Assembly: GCF_022024015.1 (NCBI RefSeq)
Contig: NZ_CP091786.1
Location: 2,294,001-2,358,000 of the forward strand
Direction: 5' to 3'
Length of the DNA stretch: 64,000 nt
Origin: Prevotella sp. E9-3
Lineage (GTDB): Bacteria > Bacteroidota > Bacteroidia > Bacteroidales > Bacteroidaceae
Shown: one piece after another, positions 63,544 through 64,000 of the stretch
Numbering within the stretch: the stretch's first letter is position 1
Layout: each line of letters opens with the position of its first letter
Made by a program: the position numbers and the translations under genes
Notes under the pieces: model-generated
What the model saw: the letters and a program-made list of their open reading frames with translations, nothing else
What the model was told of the DNA's origin: nothing
The model's database searches: none

Positions 63544-64000
63544 ATGAAAAGAGACAACACTGTTTTCGAGTTGATTGAGAAAGAGCATCAGCGCCAGCTG
63601 AAAGGCATTGAGCTGATTGCCAGTGAAAACTTTGTAAGCGACCAGGTGATGGAAGCCATGGGCAGCTATCTCACCAACAAGTATGCTGAGGGTTATCCCG
63701 GCAAGCGTTACTATGGTGGTTGCCAGGTTGTTGACGAAGTTGAGAAACTGGCTATTGAGCGTGTCTGCAAGCTTTTCGATGCTGAGTATGCCAATGTGCA
63801 GCCTCACTCTGGTGCACAGGCCAATGCAGCCGTTCTGCTGGCTGTACTGAAACCTGGCGACACTTTCATGGGTCTGAACCTGGACCACGGAGGCCACCTT
63901 TCTCATGGTTCTCATGTCAACACGAGCGGCATTCTCTACAACCCCATTGGTTACAACCTGAACAAGGAAACGGGTCGTGTAGATTATGACGAGATGGAGC
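63544..64000 (+). CDS. glyA: serine hydroxymethyltransferase, 5' part
   Basis: Starts at the ATG at 63544 and continues past the right edge (152 codons seen). [38 protein letters not shown] and the stretch [13 protein letters not shown] are hallmark GlyA motifs. Makes glycine and methylene-tetrahydrofolate from serine. The PLP lysine lies outside the window. Confidence 0.96.
   Translation, partial: MKRDNTVFELIEKEHQRQLKGIELIASENFVSDQVMEAMGSYLTNKYAEGYPGKRYYGGCQVVDEVEKLAIERVCKLFDAEYANVQPHSGAQANAAVLLAVLKPGDTFMGLNLDHGGHLSHGSHVNTSGILYNPIGYNLNKETGRVDYDEME

Noticed and set aside
63517..63915. 132-codon minus-strand frame
   Set aside because: It is antisense to the start of glyA, whose motifs are unmistakable on the plus strand.

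Overview
The window comes from a Bacteroidota chromosome, most likely Prevotellaceae. Upstream of many genes there is the Bacteroidota promoter pattern TTTG, 19-21 bases, then TAnnTTTG. The primary sigma factor is the short (290 aa) Bacteroidota type, one protease carries a type IX secretion tail, and SecA is about 1130 residues. PyrB/PyrI, PyrD/PyrK, LptC, a CNNM/CorC protein, a PpiD-like chaperone, DUF4105 and a COX24-like mini-protein complete a typical Bacteroidales core.

Left part (1-14141, all minus strand): one long, closely packed gene cluster, AT-rich by eye, read from 14141 down to beyond the left edge. In order of transcription it encodes a von Willebrand A lipoprotein, a three-helix membrane protein, a tubulin/FtsZ-like protein, a very large protein with an Hsp70/actin-type ATPase half, a membrane coiled-coil protein and a soluble partner that share a C-terminal domain, an SNase-like plus trypsin-like lipoprotein, two proteins of unknown family, a small membrane protein, an exported NUC1-type endonuclease, a Cys-rich lipoprotein, a second Cys-rich lipoprotein broken by a stop codon, and the start of an exported caspase-like peptidase. 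I read this as a candidate undescribed envelope-associated machine: two cytoskeleton-like NTPases inside the cell, a membrane linker, and at least three hydrolases outside. This is the strongest candidate for a new system in the window.

14142-15630 is non-coding but rich in structure: a short leader ORF with a hairpin, a nested palindrome of about 120 bp, a 22-bp-period tandem array, and a 5' leader that can fold as a closing stem around an H-type pseudoknot ahead of an unknown gene at 15631.

15631-36727: cyclophilin, a Cthe_2159-like carbohydrate-binding lipoprotein, WYL regulator, 2-hydroxyacid dehydrogenase, RpoD, M6 and M48 metallopeptidases, SlyD-AroC, PyrK-PyrD, an XRE-type regulator, HolA, an HsdR_N-like nuclease domain, Zn-ribbon plus Nif3 proteins and tRNA-Arg(CCG). 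Two of these promoters (slyD and pyrK) are near-identical duplicated cassettes, each with a second decayed copy upstream. A strong orphan promoter plus terminator near 28.5 kb marks a likely small RNA.

36728-48603: GNAT, M13 peptidase, inositol-phosphatase family protein, a REP-associated (RAYT) transposase with 36-bp repeats in its 5' region, a Vsr endonuclease carrying an in-frame repeat insertion, a decayed gene fragment, SDR, PyrB-PyrI, ExoIII, a membrane protein, bifunctional HisB and a LuxR-type regulator without an obvious phospho-acceptor.

48604-64000: an envelope operon read leftward (outer-membrane protein, LptC, CNNM/CorC, PpiD), then rightward DUF4105 plus a phosphatase-like protein that has lost its active-site residues, SecA, an ABC ATPase without a neighbouring permease, HU, a 29-aa COX24-like protein, RNase G/E and the start of GlyA.
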